The translations under genes were made by a program, and so were the position numbers. Shown here piece by piece: positions 1-7,263 of a stretch of DNA of 23,402 nucleotides. Position 1 is the stretch's first letter. Each line of letters begins with the position of its first letter. The notes under the pieces are model-generated. The model did no database searches and had not been told where the DNA came from. It saw only the letters and a program-made list of their open reading frames with translations. The DNA comes from an uncultured Muribaculaceae bacterium (GTDB lineage Bacteria > Bacteroidota > Bacteroidia > Bacteroidales > Muribaculaceae): contig CAJTUG010000036.1 in the NCBI GenBank assembly GCA_910579605.1, positions 1 through 23,402 of the forward strand. Reading direction: 5' to 3'.

Positions 1-1
1 C

Positions 2-715
2 TACGAATTGCCAAAAGATCTCACTTTCCGCGCAGAAGACAGCCATACGATACACCCCGATGCCGGTGCAGAATTTGAAGAACATGGATGGGGAATATTT
101 ATGCTCCAGCACTACATGCTCGGCACTCGCGCCTTGGCAGGTTGCTCTTGGTTCCAATCAAGCGGAATGGCAGACCGTTGGGTTGTACTACCTCAAGTAA
201 AAGTGACTGGTGAAAACGCATATTTCGCATGGGATGCAACAAGCTACAACCCTAAATACCTCGAAGATTATCGCGTAAAAGTTTCTAAGGGAAGCGACCA
301 TTGGAGCGACTACAACACCGAATTCTCTATCGATGGCGAAACATCTGCCGTCAAGACCCGTGGTATAAGTCTGGCAAACTATATAGGAGAAACCGTATAT
401 GTGGCAATAAATCTGGTAACATCCGGAGGCGACGCTATCGTCCTGGACAACCTCGGGTTCTATGGAGACATAGAATACAATTCCGGAATAACAGAAGTAG
501 CCACCGACGGCAATGCTTATTTGGTCACAGACGGTTCCATACTCACTATTAAAGCCGCAGGAGAAATAAAGAATATAGAACTTTTCAACCTCCAAGGCAT
601 AAAAGTTGCACAATCCTCTACCGACAACATTGAAATCGAAACGCTCCCTGCCGGCCTCTATATCGTAAAGGCAGAAACGACACAAGGCTCACTCACATTC
701 AAATTCAACCGTTGA
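2..715 (+). CDS. Secreted/surface protein C-terminal fragment with jelly-roll-like domain and T9SS-type sorting tail (5' partial)
   Basis: The reading frame is open from the first bases of the window, so the real start lies upstream; the TTG at 8 is not a credible start. The first ~155 visible residues form a beta-rich domain of the kind found in cleaved-adhesin / choice-of-anchor J proteins: aromatic and Gly-rich strands, 'WVVLPQVKV', 'YFAWDA', then a late 'AIVLDNLGFYG' strand containing the D-N pair typical of these jelly rolls. The last ~75 residues (from 'GITEV') match a type A C-terminal sorting domain: 'NIELFNLQGIKV', 'IETLPAGLYIV', and a short basic end 'FKFNR'. By family knowledge such a tail directs export through the outer membrane by the type IX system, or is a relic of it in gut Bacteroidales. 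No enzymatic motif is visible in this part, so the N-terminal function is unknown. Confidence 0.75.
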   Translation, partial: YELPKDLTFRAEDSHTIHPDAGAEFEEHGWGIFMLQHYMLGTRALAGCSWFQSSGMADRWVVLPQVKVTGENAYFAWDATSYNPKYLEDYRVKVSKGSDHWSDYNTEFSIDGETSAVKTRGISLANYIGETVYVAINLVTSGGDAIVLDNLGFYGDIEYNSGITEVATDGNAYLVTDGSILTIKAAGEIKNIELFNLQGIKVAQSSTDNIEIETLPAGLYIVKAETTQGSLTFKFNR

Positions 716-723
716 ATTTATTA

Positions 724-775
724 GATGCGAAACAAAAATAGCGCGACCGAAGTCGCGCTATTTTTGTTTCGCATC
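724..775. terminator. Bidirectional terminator, perfect 24-bp stem
   Basis: Arms 724-747 and 752-775 are exact reverse complements around the four-base loop CGAA (748-751). The stem holds a GC core (GCGCGAC/GTCGCGC) flanked by an A5 run on one arm and a T5 run on the other, so it can read as a terminator from either side. It lies 8 bases after the stop at 713-715 and 4 bases beyond the stop of the converging ABC permease gene. Confidence 0.85.
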
Positions 776-779
776 TATG

Positions 780-2036
780 TCATTTATATCGCGCCCAGCG
801 AATCATTTCTGCGAGCGACGGTTTTTTACCATACATAAAAATTCCCACACGGTATATCTTTCCGCAGAGCCATATCAAGAAAATAAAGCTTATATAGAGC
901 AATACCAACGAGAGAGCAATTTCCCAGAAAGGAACTCCGAACGGCAGACGGCTCATCATTGCCATCGGAGAGGTAAACGGGATTATCGATACCCAGAATG
1001 CCAAAGTAGAACCGGGATTGTTGATAATGCTCATAGATGCTATGATTCCAATAATCACCGGCATAGTAGCAAGGGTAGAGAGCTGGCTGGCGTCTTGGAT
1101 ATTGTCGCAAGCCGATGCAATAGCTGCATAAATTGCAGAATAGAACAGATAGCCCCCGATAAAGAACAATATCATGTATACGAAGAGCGACGCAAGGAAT
1201 CCATAATCTGTGAGTTGCCCAAGCATACCTGCAAGCTCAGGCTCTTCGACAGAAGAAGCATTAAACAGCGGAAGAACCCAAGCCGAACATGCGCCAACAA
1301 GCACAGCCCAAATGAGAATCTGTGTTATTGCCACCAAACCTACACCTACTATTTTACCGAGCATAAGTTGGAAAGGCTTGACAGAAGAAACAACGATTTC
1401 GAGCACACGGTTATTTTTTTCTTCTATTATAGATGTCATTACCATCTGACCGTAGATAAGAATAAACATATAGAGCATCATATCCATAGCAAGGGCTATG
1501 AAATAGGAAACTGCCGACGAGGTTGCTGTATCTTCTTCCTTGTCTATTCGGATTGTCGAGAATGAACCGTCTACTTCAACCTCGTTCAAAATCTGCCGAA
1601 TGTTGGAAATCTGGTATGCTTCAAGGCGTATATCTTCTATTGCGCTGCTAAGTTGGTCGCTAATAAACGCATCTGTCATCATTGCAATAGAACCACGCGT
1701 ATAAATAGTAATTTCCTGATTTGGATGCGCAATAGCGTCGCGGCCTATGTTGATAATCACCTCGTTATCTTCTTGGTCGCGAAGTTCGCTCAGAGGCGCG
1801 GTACTTGCCACAAAGTCTATCTCATCGTTACCTTTAAGACGGGAAAAAACTTGTCCTGTCTCATCCACCACCACTACTTGTTTGCTTTCTCCATCGGAAA
1901 AAAGCATGAAAAGTGCCGGGGCTGCCATGAGGGCAATCATGGTTATGGGCACAAGAATAGTACTGATGATAAAACTTTTACGTTTTACCCTCTCCAAGTA
2001 CTCGCGGCTTATTATTATAGAAAGTGCTGATTTCAT
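780..2036 (-). CDS. ABC-2 type transporter permease (NatB-like)
   Basis: This is a 418-aa integral membrane subunit of an ABC exporter. The N-terminus is cytoplasmic and basic ('REYLERVKRKS'), followed by TM1 at about residues 22-46. A long extracytoplasmic domain covers about 50-185, and a block of five or six hydrophobic segments extends to residue ~400. The motif 'IIEEKNNRVLEIVVSS' followed by 'GKIVGVG' after the second TM is the conserved cytoplasmic loop of NatB/ABC-2 permeases. The ATPase gene immediately upstream overlaps it by 4 bp (ATGA at 2033-2036), implying translational coupling and a two-gene exporter. NatAB of Bacillus exports sodium, but ABC-2 permeases of this shape move varied substrates, so the substrate here is unknown. 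The gene ends at the shared hairpin 724-775. Confidence 0.85.
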   Translation of the reverse strand: MKSALSIIISREYLERVKRKSFIISTILVPITMIALMAAPALFMLFSDGESKQVVVVDETGQVFSRLKGNDEIDFVASTAPLSELRDQEDNEVIINIGRDAIAHPNQEITIYTRGSIAMMTDAFISDQLSSAIEDIRLEAYQISNIRQILNEVEVDGSFSTIRIDKEEDTATSSAVSYFIALAMDMMLYMFILIYGQMVMTSIIEEKNNRVLEIVVSSVKPFQLMLGKIVGVGLVAITQILIWAVLVGACSAWVLPLFNASSVEEPELAGMLGQLTDYGFLASLFVYMILFFIGGYLFYSAIYAAIASACDNIQDASQLSTLATMPVIIGIIASMSIINNPGSTLAFWVSIIPFTSPMAMMSRLPFGVPFWEIALSLVLLYISFIFLIWLCGKIYRVGIFMYGKKPSLAEMIRWARYK

Positions 2037-2980
2037 GCTGTTTGGTTTGATTGGTTAGCTGATTGAACTGCCGAAACGAAAATGTCGTCCATAGAAGGCA
2101 AAATTTCTCTGAATCCACGGAAATCCACAGTCTGGTTGGCTGCGGCAAGAAGATGGCGGCGAGCTTCGACATCGGAAATATTCACTATTGCGGTTGAATT
2201 CCCCTGCCTGTCTATAGGGCCAAACTCAAAATTAACAACAAAAGGCTGCACTGCAGCCTGAAGCTCCGAAGGGTTGCCTATATATGTAAGCTCAAATTTA
2301 TTGTCGGCAAACTGCTCACGAATCTGGCGCACTTCGCCCGAAAGAATATTGCGTGAACGATTAATCAGAGTAATATTATCGCAAAGCTCCTCCACGCTGC
2401 CCATATTGTGGGTAGAAAAAATAATTGTGGAGCCTTCGTCGCGGAGTTTTAGTATTTCACGTTTAAGTATTCCGGCGTTTATCGGATCAAAGCCGCTGAA
2501 TGGCTCGTCGAAAATAAGCAATTCCGGCTTGTGGAGCACGGTAACGATGAATTGCACTTTCTGAGCCATACCTTTGGAAAGCTCTTCCACCTTCTTGTCC
2601 CACCAATCGGAAATCTCCATTCTCTCAAACCACTCTTTCAGCCCTCTTGTAGCATCGGCCTTACTCAAGCCTTTGAGACGGGCAAAAAACAATGCTTGCT
2701 CACCAACTTTCATTTTCTTATACAAGCCGCGTTCTTCTGGCAGATAACCAATATTGTAGACATCTTTTTCTACCAATTGGTGACCGTTGAAATACACAAT
2801 GCCGCTATCGGGTGCTGTTATGTGGTTGATAATACGTATCAACGTTGTTTTTCCGGCTCCATTTGGACCCAACAAGCCATATACCTTACCTCGTGGCACA
2901 GAAACCGAAACATCGTCTAATGCCGTGTGGTTTGTAAAACTTTTGCAGATATGTTCTGCTTGAACTATTATATCTTCCAT
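2033..2980 (-). CDS. ABC transporter ATP-binding protein (NatA-like)
   Basis: This 315-aa protein is the nucleotide-binding subunit of the exporter encoded with the downstream permease. Visible motifs are Walker A 'GPNGAGKTT' (38-46), the NatA-type Q-loop region 'YLPEERGLY' (79-87), the signature 'LSKGM' (134-138) in place of LSGGQ, Walker B 'LLIFDEP' (154-160) and the H-loop His in 'STHNM' (H190). The C-terminal ~95 residues are the accessory domain usual for the NatA group. The ATG at 2980 directly precedes 'EDIIVQAEHICKSF', the standard start of such domains. First gene of a two-gene operon transcribed away from the thioesterase gene; a weak Bacteroides-type promoter lies at 3039-3072. The LSKGM signature is common in this subfamily and does not indicate inactivity. 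Confidence 0.9.
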   Translation of the reverse strand: MEDIIVQAEHICKSFTNHTALDDVSVSVPRGKVYGLLGPNGAGKTTLIRIINHITAPDSGIVYFNGHQLVEKDVYNIGYLPEERGLYKKMKVGEQALFFARLKGLSKADATRGLKEWFERMEISDWWDKKVEELSKGMAQKVQFIVTVLHKPELLIFDEPFSGFDPINAGILKREILKLRDEGSTIIFSTHNMGSVEELCDNITLINRSRNILSGEVRQIREQFADNKFELTYIGNPSELQAAVQPFVVNFEFGPIDRQGNSTAIVNISDVEARRHLLAAANQTVDFRGFREILPSMDDIFVSAVQSANQSNQTA

Positions 2981-3038
2981 ATTTTTCGGTTTTTATATAT
3001 TTGACGCAGAACTTAGATATAAATTACATTCTGCTACA

Positions 3039-3072
3039 AAAAATTACAGCAACGGAGCTAATCTTGGCAAAA
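3039..3072 (-). promoter_or_regulatory. Possible promoter of the ABC exporter operon
   Basis: On the minus strand a TTTTG (-33-like, 3068-3072) precedes TAATTTTT (3039-3046, 7 of 8 to TAnnTTTG) with about 21 bases between. It sits back-to-back with the -7 element of the thioesterase operon, so both divergent units start within the same 125-bp gap. The match is imperfect. Confidence 0.35.
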
Positions 3073-3079
3073 TTTTCTT

Positions 3080-3087
3080 TATCTTTG
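3080..3087 (+). promoter_or_regulatory. -7 element TATCTTTG of the thioesterase-dprA promoter
   Basis: TATCTTTG followed by C matches the Bacteroides sigma-ABfr -7 consensus TAnnTTTG. A TTGG at 3064-3067 lies only 13 bases upstream, closer than usual for a -33 box, so only the -7 element is claimed. The predicted start of transcription leaves a leader of roughly a dozen bases before the ATG at 3106. Confidence 0.6.
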
Positions 3088-3105
3088 CACATTAAACCCA
3101 TAACC

Positions 3106-3513
3106 ATGACCTCTTCAGAACCATATATTTTTGAACTTGCAATTAAGGTTCGCGACTACGAAGTAGATGCTGAAGGCATTGTTAACAATGCCGTTTACCT
3201 GCACTATCTCGAGCATACGCGCCACGAGTTTTGCGAAGCCGCCGGGTTCTCTTTCCGACAGATGCACCACGAGGGTCTTGACCCGGTGGTGAGCAAGATA
3301 GAAATCAGATATATCCGCCCATTAGGGTTGGGGCAAAGCATGGTAAGCAAACTGAGACTCCACCGCCGAGGGCCGGTTTTCGTTTTTGGACAAGATATCT
3401 TCACTCCCGACGGACAAGCTGTCGTCAAAGCCACAGTCGACATCGTTTCATTTGAAAACGGCAAGATTTCGCGTGGCGAAAGATTGGCTCAAGCGTTCCA
3501 TAAATTCCTGTAA
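3106..3513 (+). CDS. Acyl-CoA thioesterase (4HBT hotdog family)
   Basis: A 135-aa single hotdog-domain protein. The active-site stretch has the 4-hydroxybenzoyl-CoA thioesterase pattern: 'DYEVDAEGIVNNAVYLHYLE' at residues 17-36, with D21 as the likely catalytic acid, G24, N27-N28 and Y31, then R39. The central helix and following strands ('GLDPVVSKIEIRYIRPLGLG') fit YbgC/FadM-like acyl-CoA thioesterases, which hydrolyse acyl-CoA thioesters in the cytoplasm; the true acyl substrate cannot be read from sequence. I use the ATG at 3106 because it lies just after a good -7 element. An in-frame TTG at 3001 would add 35 residues unlike the family and would place the promoter inside the gene. dprA begins 2 bases after its stop. 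Confidence 0.85.
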   Translation: MTSSEPYIFELAIKVRDYEVDAEGIVNNAVYLHYLEHTRHEFCEAAGFSFRQMHHEGLDPVVSKIEIRYIRPLGLGQSMVSKLRLHRRGPVFVFGQDIFTPDGQAVVKATVDIVSFENGKISRGERLAQAFHKFL

Positions 3514-3515
3514 TC

Positions 3516-4622
3516 ATGGACAAGGACGCACTACTCTACCAGATTGCTTTTTCGCGTGCAAAGAATATAAATATTGGCACAGCCAAAGTCTTTGCAGCCA
3601 AAGGCATAAGCTGCCGTGATTTTTTCATGCTCGGCGCCAGTGAATTGTCGGCATTGTCTGGCCTCAAAACCGAATATTTTTCAGACAGCAAAAGGCATGC
3701 CATTTTGGAAACAGCAAAAAGAGAGTGCGATTTCGTAGTCCGCAACAACATTAAAGCAGTTTTCTATACCGATAATGCCTTTCCTCACAGGCTATTGGAT
3801 TGCGATGATGCGCCGGCTATGCTCTATACTTTAGGCAACGGATTCAAAGAATACAGCCACGTGATTTCTGTTGTAGGCACCCGTCACTGCACATTCTACG
3901 GGGCTGAATTTTGCAGACAATTCATAGAAGAATTGGGCCAAAAGATAGACGACCTCCTCATAGTGAGCGGCTTGGCATATGGAGTGGACATAGCCGCCCA
4001 CAGGGCAGCACTGTCAAACAATATAGCCACGGCAGCTGTATTTGCCCATGGGTTAGACACGATCTACCCGGCAGAACACCGCAACGACGCTCGGCGTATA
4101 ATTGAAAACGGTGGTTTTATTGCAACGGAATATACTTCGTCGGATAAAATACACCGAGGCAATTTTCTTGCCCGCAACCGCATTGTCGCCGGGATGGCCG
4201 ACGCCACAATTGTTGTGGAAAGCAACAGGAAAGGCGGCGCAATGTCTACTGCACGAATAGCAGGAGCCTACCACAGAAATGTATTTGCAGTGCCGGGACG
4301 TGTATCCGATATATACAGTTCGGGATGTAACGAACTAATATACAACAATGAAGCAGAAATGTTGCGAGGTATCGACGACCTTGTCCATGCGCTAAATTGG
4401 ACTGTGAGAAAGCCCGAAGGCACCCAACAAGAACTCCAACTTGAACTCTCCGACGACTTTAAACGTATACTTAATTACATAACCGGCAACCCGGCTTCTA
4501 CCGTCAACGATATGTGCGTAGCTTTGGAAATGCCTTACTCTCAACTTAGCTCTACACTATTTGAAATGGAAATGGCCGATCTCATAGTTGCCGTACCGGG
4601 CGGTAAATACATGCCCTTATAA
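3516..4622 (+). CDS. dprA: DNA-processing protein DprA/Smf
   Basis: A 368-aa protein with the three usual parts. There is an N-terminal SAM/HhH-like region (1-~105). The Rossmann-like domain carries 'VVGTRHCTFYG' (119-129), 'SGLAYGVDIAAH' (151-162), 'FAHGLDTIYPAEH' (176-188) and 'RNRIVAGMADATIVVE' (220-235). A C-terminal winged helix (about 312-368) carries 'ILNYITGNPASTVNDM'. DprA binds incoming single-stranded DNA and loads RecA during natural transformation; in Bacteroidota it is widely conserved even where competence is unproven. Length is normal for the family. The start two bases after the thioesterase stop suggests co-transcription, and the nucleoside phosphorylase follows after 30 bases. 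Confidence 0.92.
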   Translation: MDKDALLYQIAFSRAKNINIGTAKVFAAKGISCRDFFMLGASELSALSGLKTEYFSDSKRHAILETAKRECDFVVRNNIKAVFYTDNAFPHRLLDCDDAPAMLYTLGNGFKEYSHVISVVGTRHCTFYGAEFCRQFIEELGQKIDDLLIVSGLAYGVDIAAHRAALSNNIATAAVFAHGLDTIYPAEHRNDARRIIENGGFIATEYTSSDKIHRGNFLARNRIVAGMADATIVVESNRKGGAMSTARIAGAYHRNVFAVPGRVSDIYSSGCNELIYNNEAEMLRGIDDLVHALNWTVRKPEGTQQELQLELSDDFKRILNYITGNPASTVNDMCVALEMPYSQLSSTLFEMEMADLIVAVPGGKYMPL

Positions 4623-4652
4623 CATGACTAACTTTTTAATCCTCTACTGATT

Positions 4653-5525
4653 ATGGCAAAAATCATCCCGCCGTCTGAGCTTATCATCAATCCCGACGGC
4701 ACAGTATTCCACCTTCACCTCCACCCCGATCAACTCACAGACAGAATAATACTTGTTGGAGATCCGGCAAGAGTAGACATGGTAGCTTCGTTTTTCGACA
4801 CAAAAACCTTTGAGGTATCTTCTCGCGAATTCCACACTATCGGCGGTACTTTCGGAGGCAAGCCTATCATGTGCCTTAGCCACGGGATAGGTCCAGACAA
4901 CATAGACATAGTTATCAACGAGCTCGACGCCCTTGCCAACGTGGATTTTGCCACTCGCGAAGTGCGCAATGACTTGCGCAGTCTAACTATGGTTCGCATA
5001 GGGACTTCCGGTGCGCTCCAACCCGAATTGACTCTTGGGACTCCCGTCATAGCAGAGAAATCAATAGGCTTTGACGGAGTCTTGAACTATTATGCCGGGC
5101 GAAACGAAGTGGCCGATTTGGAATTTGAGAAAGCTATGTGCGAACATACCCGTTGGAATCCGCTTTGGGCTAAACCCTACGTGGTAGACGCAGACCCGGA
5201 ACTGGTAGACCGAATTGGCTGCGACGACATGGTACGCGGAAACACAATCAGTGCCGTTGGCTTCTATGGCCCTCAAGGCCGTGAGCTCCGATTGCCATTG
5301 GCAAACCCCGACCTAAACAGGCTTATAGAAGAATTTGAGTACAACGGTCGCAAAATCACCAACTACGAAATGGAATCAGCACCCTTGGCAGGTCTCGGCA
5401 AGCTGATGGGCCACCGTTGCATGACCGTATGCTCAATCATTGCCAACCGATTCAAAACCGAAGCCAACCCCAACTACAAAGACGGAGTCCGCTCGCTCGT
5501 AGAAACGGTTCTAAACAGAATCTAA
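4653..5525 (+). CDS. Uridine phosphorylase-type nucleoside phosphorylase
   Basis: A 290-aa PNP/UDP phosphorylase family enzyme that splits a nucleoside with phosphate into base and (deoxy)ribose-1-phosphate. Key residues are visible: phosphate-binding 'GDPAR' (36-40), 'RIGTSGAL' with R115, the pyrimidine-recognition pair in 'GFYGPQGRELRLP' (Q208 and R210, matching Q166/R168 of E. coli Udp by motif), and ribose-binding 'NYEMESAPL' (E239-M240-E241). The Q-x-R pair favours uridine-like over purine substrates. An N-terminal extension of ~15 residues precedes the core. Probably the last gene of the thioesterase-dprA unit; a hairpin follows at 5555-5580. It acts in cytoplasmic nucleoside salvage. 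Confidence 0.85.
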   Translation: MAKIIPPSELIINPDGTVFHLHLHPDQLTDRIILVGDPARVDMVASFFDTKTFEVSSREFHTIGGTFGGKPIMCLSHGIGPDNIDIVINELDALANVDFATREVRNDLRSLTMVRIGTSGALQPELTLGTPVIAEKSIGFDGVLNYYAGRNEVADLEFEKAMCEHTRWNPLWAKPYVVDADPELVDRIGCDDMVRGNTISAVGFYGPQGRELRLPLANPDLNRLIEEFEYNGRKITNYEMESAPLAGLGKLMGHRCMTVCSIIANRFKTEANPNYKDGVRSLVETVLNRI

Positions 5526-5554
5526 CATATCCGAAACATTTTTCACTATAAAAT

Positions 5555-5580
5555 CCCGGCGGCCAGGCTCAACCGCCGGG
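5555..5580 (+). terminator. Terminator-like hairpin after the nucleoside phosphorylase
   Basis: CCCGGCGG (5555-5562) pairs exactly with CCGCCGGG (5573-5580) across a 10-base loop. A T-rich but interrupted tract (TTAGTTTATTTGTT) follows. A TTTATTTG at 5585-5592 is one base off a -7 element and could serve the next gene. Confidence 0.65.
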
Positions 5581-5637
5581 TTAGTTTATTTGTTATACTT
5601 AATATTTCTCAAGATTATGAAATTTTTGGTAAACCCA

Positions 5638-6255
5638 ATGAAAAAGATATTACCCATAGCATGCATAGCCGGCGCTGCTCTGTCGTCGTGCGGAAACGGG
5701 TCTGACACGAGTTCTGCGGTATCTTCAACTGTTCAAGACTGCGCGTATAGCAATATCATGACCCGTACAAGCGTGAGACAATACTCCGACAAATCAATTT
5801 CACGCGCCACTCTCGACAGCATAGTTGCCGCCGGCATGGCCGCTCCCACTGCCATGAACAAGCAACCGTGGCAATTCATTGTTGTAGACGACAGTGTCAA
5901 ACTCAAAGAAATAGCAGCTTTAGCAGCTCCTTGGAATGCCGTTGGCCGCGCCAAAGCCGCCATTATAGTTTGCGGCGACATGAGCAAAGCTATTCCCGGC
6001 GATGGGCAGGCATATTGGATTCAAGACTGCTCGGCTGCTTCAGAGAATATCCTTTTGGCGGCCCATGCCCTCGGAATAGGAGCTGTTTGGTGCGGTGTGT
6101 ATCCCATTGCCGAAAGAGTAGAGTCTATGAAAGACTATTTTATGCTCGGAGCTAATATAACTCCACTCAACGTCATTGCCTTAGGATACCCCGAAAAAAA
6201 TCAGGAGCCCAAAGACAAATACAACCCCGACAACGTGCACTACAATGAATGGTGA
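5638..6255 (+). CDS. Nitroreductase-family lipoprotein
   Basis: From the ATG at 5638 the 205-aa product begins with a lipoprotein signal, 'MKKILPIACIAGAALSSC' (lipobox LSSC, lipidated C18). An upstream in-frame ATG at 5617 would add seven residues before the signal and is less likely. The mature part is a nitroreductase/FMN domain: 'TRTSVRQYSDK' (42-52), 'AAPTAMNKQPWQFIVVDD' and a later 'GAVWCGVYP' segment, with the usual C-terminal 'ALGYPEK'. These enzymes use FMN and a nicotinamide or flavodoxin donor to reduce nitro or quinone compounds. The predicted envelope location is unusual, because the donor would not be cytoplasmic NAD(P)H. The C-terminus overlaps the next gene by 11 bases, indicating co-expression. 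Confidence 0.85.
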   Translation: MKKILPIACIAGAALSSCGNGSDTSSAVSSTVQDCAYSNIMTRTSVRQYSDKSISRATLDSIVAAGMAAPTAMNKQPWQFIVVDDSVKLKEIAALAAPWNAVGRAKAAIIVCGDMSKAIPGDGQAYWIQDCSAASENILLAAHALGIGAVWCGVYPIAERVESMKDYFMLGANITPLNVIALGYPEKNQEPKDKYNPDNVHYNEW

Positions 6256-6511
6256 TACAAAAGCCCATGCCCGCTTGCTCTTAGAAAGCAATAAGACAGA
6301 TGAAGCCACTAAGTTACTTCAGTCATTGCCCAAAGATGCAGAAACGCTTTATCTCTTGGGAAGATTAAACTGGAAAAAAGGGAATATAGCCAAAGCTATC
6401 AGCTACTTTGAAGAAGCTTCTATTTTAGAACCCGGAGGCGAAGCAACTCAAGCGCTTGAAATGGCACGTGAGGTAATGGACTTTTACAACAAAGACATGT
6501 ATAACCCTTAA
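6245..6511 (+). CDS. Small TPR-repeat protein
   Basis: An 88-aa, mostly helical cytoplasmic protein with no signal or membrane segment. About two TPR helical pairs are visible: 'AHARLLLESNKTDEATKLLQ' and 'AETLYLLGRLNWKKGNIAKA', the latter followed by 'ISYFEEASILEP', which ends with the canonical TPR proline. The tail 'MDFYNKDMYNP' looks like a family-specific signature. The start overlaps the nitroreductase end by 11 bases in another frame, a typical coupled arrangement. It probably acts as a protein-protein adaptor; its partner is unknown, though the overlap makes the nitroreductase transcript the obvious context. Confidence 0.8.
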   Translation: MNGDTKAHARLLLESNKTDEATKLLQSLPKDAETLYLLGRLNWKKGNIAKAISYFEEASILEPGGEATQALEMAREVMDFYNKDMYNP

Positions 6512-6536
6512 CTATTAGGTTTAAAAACGGTTTGAT

Positions 6537-6995
6537 ATGAAACAGCATTTTATCCAATATTTAAAAATGACGGTTATGATAATTTTCACTGCCGTCGTAC
6601 TTACGGGCGTCAGTGCCTGCAAAAACAGTGAATTATGGGATGAAATGCCTTCGGCGGCATCGTCGTTCATAACCCAATATTTCCCTATGTCGGAGCTATC
6701 GTCGGTTTCAAAAAATTCTACAGGCTACCACGTGAGGATAGACAACGGCCCGGGGCTGACTTTTGATTCCGAAGGGAAATGGGAAGCTGTAGACGGCTAC
6801 GGCATGCCATTGCCGCAAGTAATGCTGTTTAATGAACTTCCTCCAAAATTCTACGCATACCTCCAAGAGGCAGAAGAACTTAACGGTGTATTCGCAATTA
6901 GCCGTACTACACGGATATATACGGCAACACTCCTTAAACAAACCTTAACCTACGAGATCAATACAGAAACAATCACCGGCACAACGCCCGACTGA
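6537..6995 (+). CDS. PepSY-like (DUF2874-type) lipoprotein
   Basis: A 152-aa protein with a signal peptide ending in the lipobox 'TGVSAC' (lipidated C28). The mature region begins with 'PSAASSFITQYFP', the recurrent first helix of Bacteroidales PepSY-like proteins. It continues with 'YHVRIDNGPGLTFDSEGKW' and 'LPPKFYAYLQEAEELNGVFA', the second helix of the module, and a closing beta segment. The family forms a small periplasmic fold related to beta-lactamase-inhibitor-like proteins; its function is undescribed. It follows the TPR gene by 25 bases and ends before a strong hairpin, so it is likely the last gene of the nitroreductase unit. Confidence 0.75.
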   Translation: MKQHFIQYLKMTVMIIFTAVVLTGVSACKNSELWDEMPSAASSFITQYFPMSELSSVSKNSTGYHVRIDNGPGLTFDSEGKWEAVDGYGMPLPQVMLFNELPPKFYAYLQEAEELNGVFAISRTTRIYTATLLKQTLTYEINTETITGTTPD

Positions 6996-7026
6996 AAAAC
7001 AAGGGCAAACCTTCAAAAATAAACAC

Positions 7027-7069
7027 AAGCAACAGCGGAGCAGTTTAACAAGCTGCTCCGCTGTTGCTT
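7027..7069 (+). terminator. 17-bp perfect hairpin after the PepSY-like gene
   Basis: Arms 7027-7043 and 7053-7069 are exact complements around a 9-base loop. No T-run follows (the next bases are AGATATGATTTTC), so termination would depend on the very stable stem or on Rho. It separates the PepSY-like gene from the DUF4493 promoter. Confidence 0.65.
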
Positions 7070-7156
7070 AGATATGATTTTCAACACTTACGTACTGATG
7101 TTTAAGAAAAAAATCGTTGGCTAAAAAGGAAGATATTTTTACTAAATTGTACAAAA

Positions 7157-7190
7157 TTTGACTATTTCCAGATAATTTTTCGTACCTTTG
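7157..7190 (+). promoter_or_regulatory. Promoter of the DUF4493 lipoprotein operon
   Basis: TTTG (7157-7160) and TACCTTTG (7183-7190) match the Bacteroides -33 (TTTG) and -7 (TAnnTTTG) elements with 22 bases between. Transcription would begin near 7197, giving a leader of about 65 bases before the ATG at 7264. This is the clearest full promoter in the window. None of comparable quality precedes the next two lipoprotein genes, which supports a single transcript. Confidence 0.75.
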
Positions 7191-7263
7191 CCACGATATA
7201 AACGATTATATGCGAAACACCAACAGATTACACAAAAACAATTATAAATCAATCCAAATTCAC

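Noticed and set aside
724..775. The long hairpin as an attachment site or IS remnant
   Set aside because: No duplicated flanks, no second copy in the window and no recombinase nearby; its place between two converging stops fits a terminator.
777..1565. 262-codon plus-strand open frame opposite the ABC permease gene
   Set aside because: It is antisense to a clear NatB-like permease, rich in Arg/Cys/His with no domain pattern, and is a shadow of the real coding strand.
3001..3105. N-terminal extension of the thioesterase from a TTG at 3001
   Set aside because: The added residues do not resemble the family, and a good -7 element (3080-3087) lies inside the extension.
7210..7263. Upstream in-frame ATG for the first DUF4493 lipoprotein
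   Set aside because: It would place 18 polar residues ahead of the lipoprotein signal; the ATG pair at 7264/7267 gives a normal signal peptide.
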